From: an uncultured Collinsella sp.
GTDB lineage: Bacteria > Actinomycetota > Coriobacteriia > Coriobacteriales > Coriobacteriaceae
Direction: 5' to 3'
DNA: 23,677 nucleotides
Assembly (NCBI GenBank): GCA_900540895.1
Contig: UQHV01000025.1
Span: forward strand, 1-23,677
The position numbers were made by a program, and so were the translations under genes. Positions 23,173 through 23,677 of this stretch are shown here, piece by piece. The notes below the pieces were generated by a model that was not told the DNA's origin, made no database searches, and worked only from the letters and a program-made list of their open reading frames with translations. The stretch's first letter is position 1; every line of letters begins with the position of its first letter.

Positions 23173-23403
23173 AGCCCGGGACCGTCTCGGGCTACGATTG
23201 AGGCGCGCCCAGAACGGGCCGCCGACCGGGCGCCCGCGCACGGCCGAACGTCCCTGCCCCCGAGAGGGCCCGTTGGGTGCTGCCGGCGCGGGACGCGCCG
23301 CCCCCGACGGCTGATAGGAAAGTGCCGGGCAGGCGCCGCGGCTGGTAATGTGAGTGCCGAGGGGGAGGCCATCCGGTCGAACGACTACCGGAAGGATACC
23401 ACC
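23173..23403 (+). ncRNA. Candidate bridge RNA region of the IS110-type element
   Basis: Hairpins in order: AGCCCGGGA-CCG-TCTCGGGCT (23173-23193, 9 bp with one G-U); AACGGGCC (23213-23220) with GGCCCGTT (23267-23274), extended past a two-base bulge by CCC/GGG, enclosing about 46 nt; GGCGCG-GGA-CGCGCC (23285-23299). A 5' stem-loop followed by two larger loops matches the general plan of IS110 bridge RNAs, and the position upstream of the gene is the one known for this group. RNA ends and guide bases are not determined. Confidence 0.45.
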
Positions 23404-23677
23404 GTGAAAGCGCCATCCACCAGGCCCGCGGCCGTGCTCGGCCTGGACGTCGGCAAGTCATCGCACTGGGCCTGCCTGATCGACCGCGACGGGGAGGTGC
23501 TGGCCAGCGCCCCCGTCCGCAACAGGGAGGCCGAGCTCGACGCGCTGTTCGCCTCCGCGCCCGCCGGCACGCTCGTCGTCGTCGACCAGTTCCGCAACAT
23601 AGGGTCCCTCGCCGTGAGGCGGGCCCGCGCCGCGGGGCTCGGGGTCGCCCACCTGCCCGGGCTCGCCGCCAGCCGCG
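23404..23677 (+). CDS. IS110-family transposase, N-terminal part
   Basis: 91 residues are visible, open at the window edge. The start is GTG with GGAAGG 8 nt upstream. AVLGLDVGKSSHWACLID (residues 10-27) holds the first catalytic Asp (Asp15) of the DEDD domain, and VVVDQFRNIG then LAVRRARAAGLGVAHLPGL form the second conserved block, with Asp where many members have Glu. The sequence differs clearly from the transposase at 4665, so this is a different subgroup, not a second copy. Whether the gene is complete cannot be seen. Confidence 0.88.
   Translation, partial: MKAPSTRPAAVLGLDVGKSSHWACLIDRDGEVLASAPVRNREAELDALFASAPAGTLVVVDQFRNIGSLAVRRARAAGLGVAHLPGLAASR

Larger units (their letters stand above)
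23173..23677 (+). mobile_element. 5' part of a second IS110-family element, cut by the window edge
   Basis: An IS110-family transposase gene begins at 23404 and runs off the window. It is preceded by about 230 nt of strongly structured, very GC-rich non-coding DNA. A long 5' end is the layout of the IS110 group proper, opposite to the element at 4541-6063. The left boundary is not defined; I place it provisionally at the first hairpin. Confidence 0.6.

Overview
The window looks like a chromosomal segment of a high-GC anaerobic actinobacterium of the class Coriobacteriia, most likely Collinsella or a close relative. This rests on gene content, codon use and the atp-murA-LCP arrangement; no database was searched. 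Almost every housekeeping gene lies on the minus strand. The exceptions are pepT and two IS110-family transposases. No tRNA, rRNA or CRISPR array was seen.

Layout from left to right. (1) 174-3061, minus strand: a phosphohexomutase, then an apparent operon of a DtxR/MntR-type metal regulator and a homocysteine S-methyltransferase, closed by a clear terminator. (2) 3182-4429, plus strand: pepT, divergent from the regulator across a 120-nt region holding a perfect 20-bp palindrome (probable operator). (3) 4541-6063: a complete IS1111-type member of the IS110 family, with 14-bp subterminal inverted repeats and a long structured 3' non-coding end where a bridge/seeker RNA is expected. It sits between the convergent genes pepT and lcp. 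(4) 6213-15713, minus strand: the F1Fo ATP synthase operon (small membrane protein, then B-E-F-H-A-G-D-C) from a recognisable promoter, followed past a terminator hairpin by murA and an LCP cell-wall ligase. (5) 15994-19063, minus strand: a tsaC/sua5-glpK-upp cluster. (6) 19212-19896: a HigB-HigA-like toxin-antitoxin pair with a palindrome over its -10 box. (7) 19972-22900, minus strand: prfA and prmC, separated here by 600 nt of repeats. PrmC carries a large Ala/Glu-rich insertion. (8) 23173-23677: the 5' end of a second IS110-family element, of the other layout (structured non-coding region upstream of the transposase), cut by the window edge.

The most interesting unexplained signal is a two-copy structured element placed directly after the stop codons of lcp (6064-6212) and prfA (21696-21832). 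Both copies have a short hairpin with a GGTA loop (TACC on the transcript), a linker containing CAGCGTCG, and a long imperfect hairpin with the identical apex TGACCTTCTGGTC. The stems differ in sequence but still pair, so the structure appears conserved by compensatory change. The IS1111-type element abuts one copy. A second family of palindromes, with variable stems and a near-identical GAACGTCCCC loop, flanks prfA on both sides.
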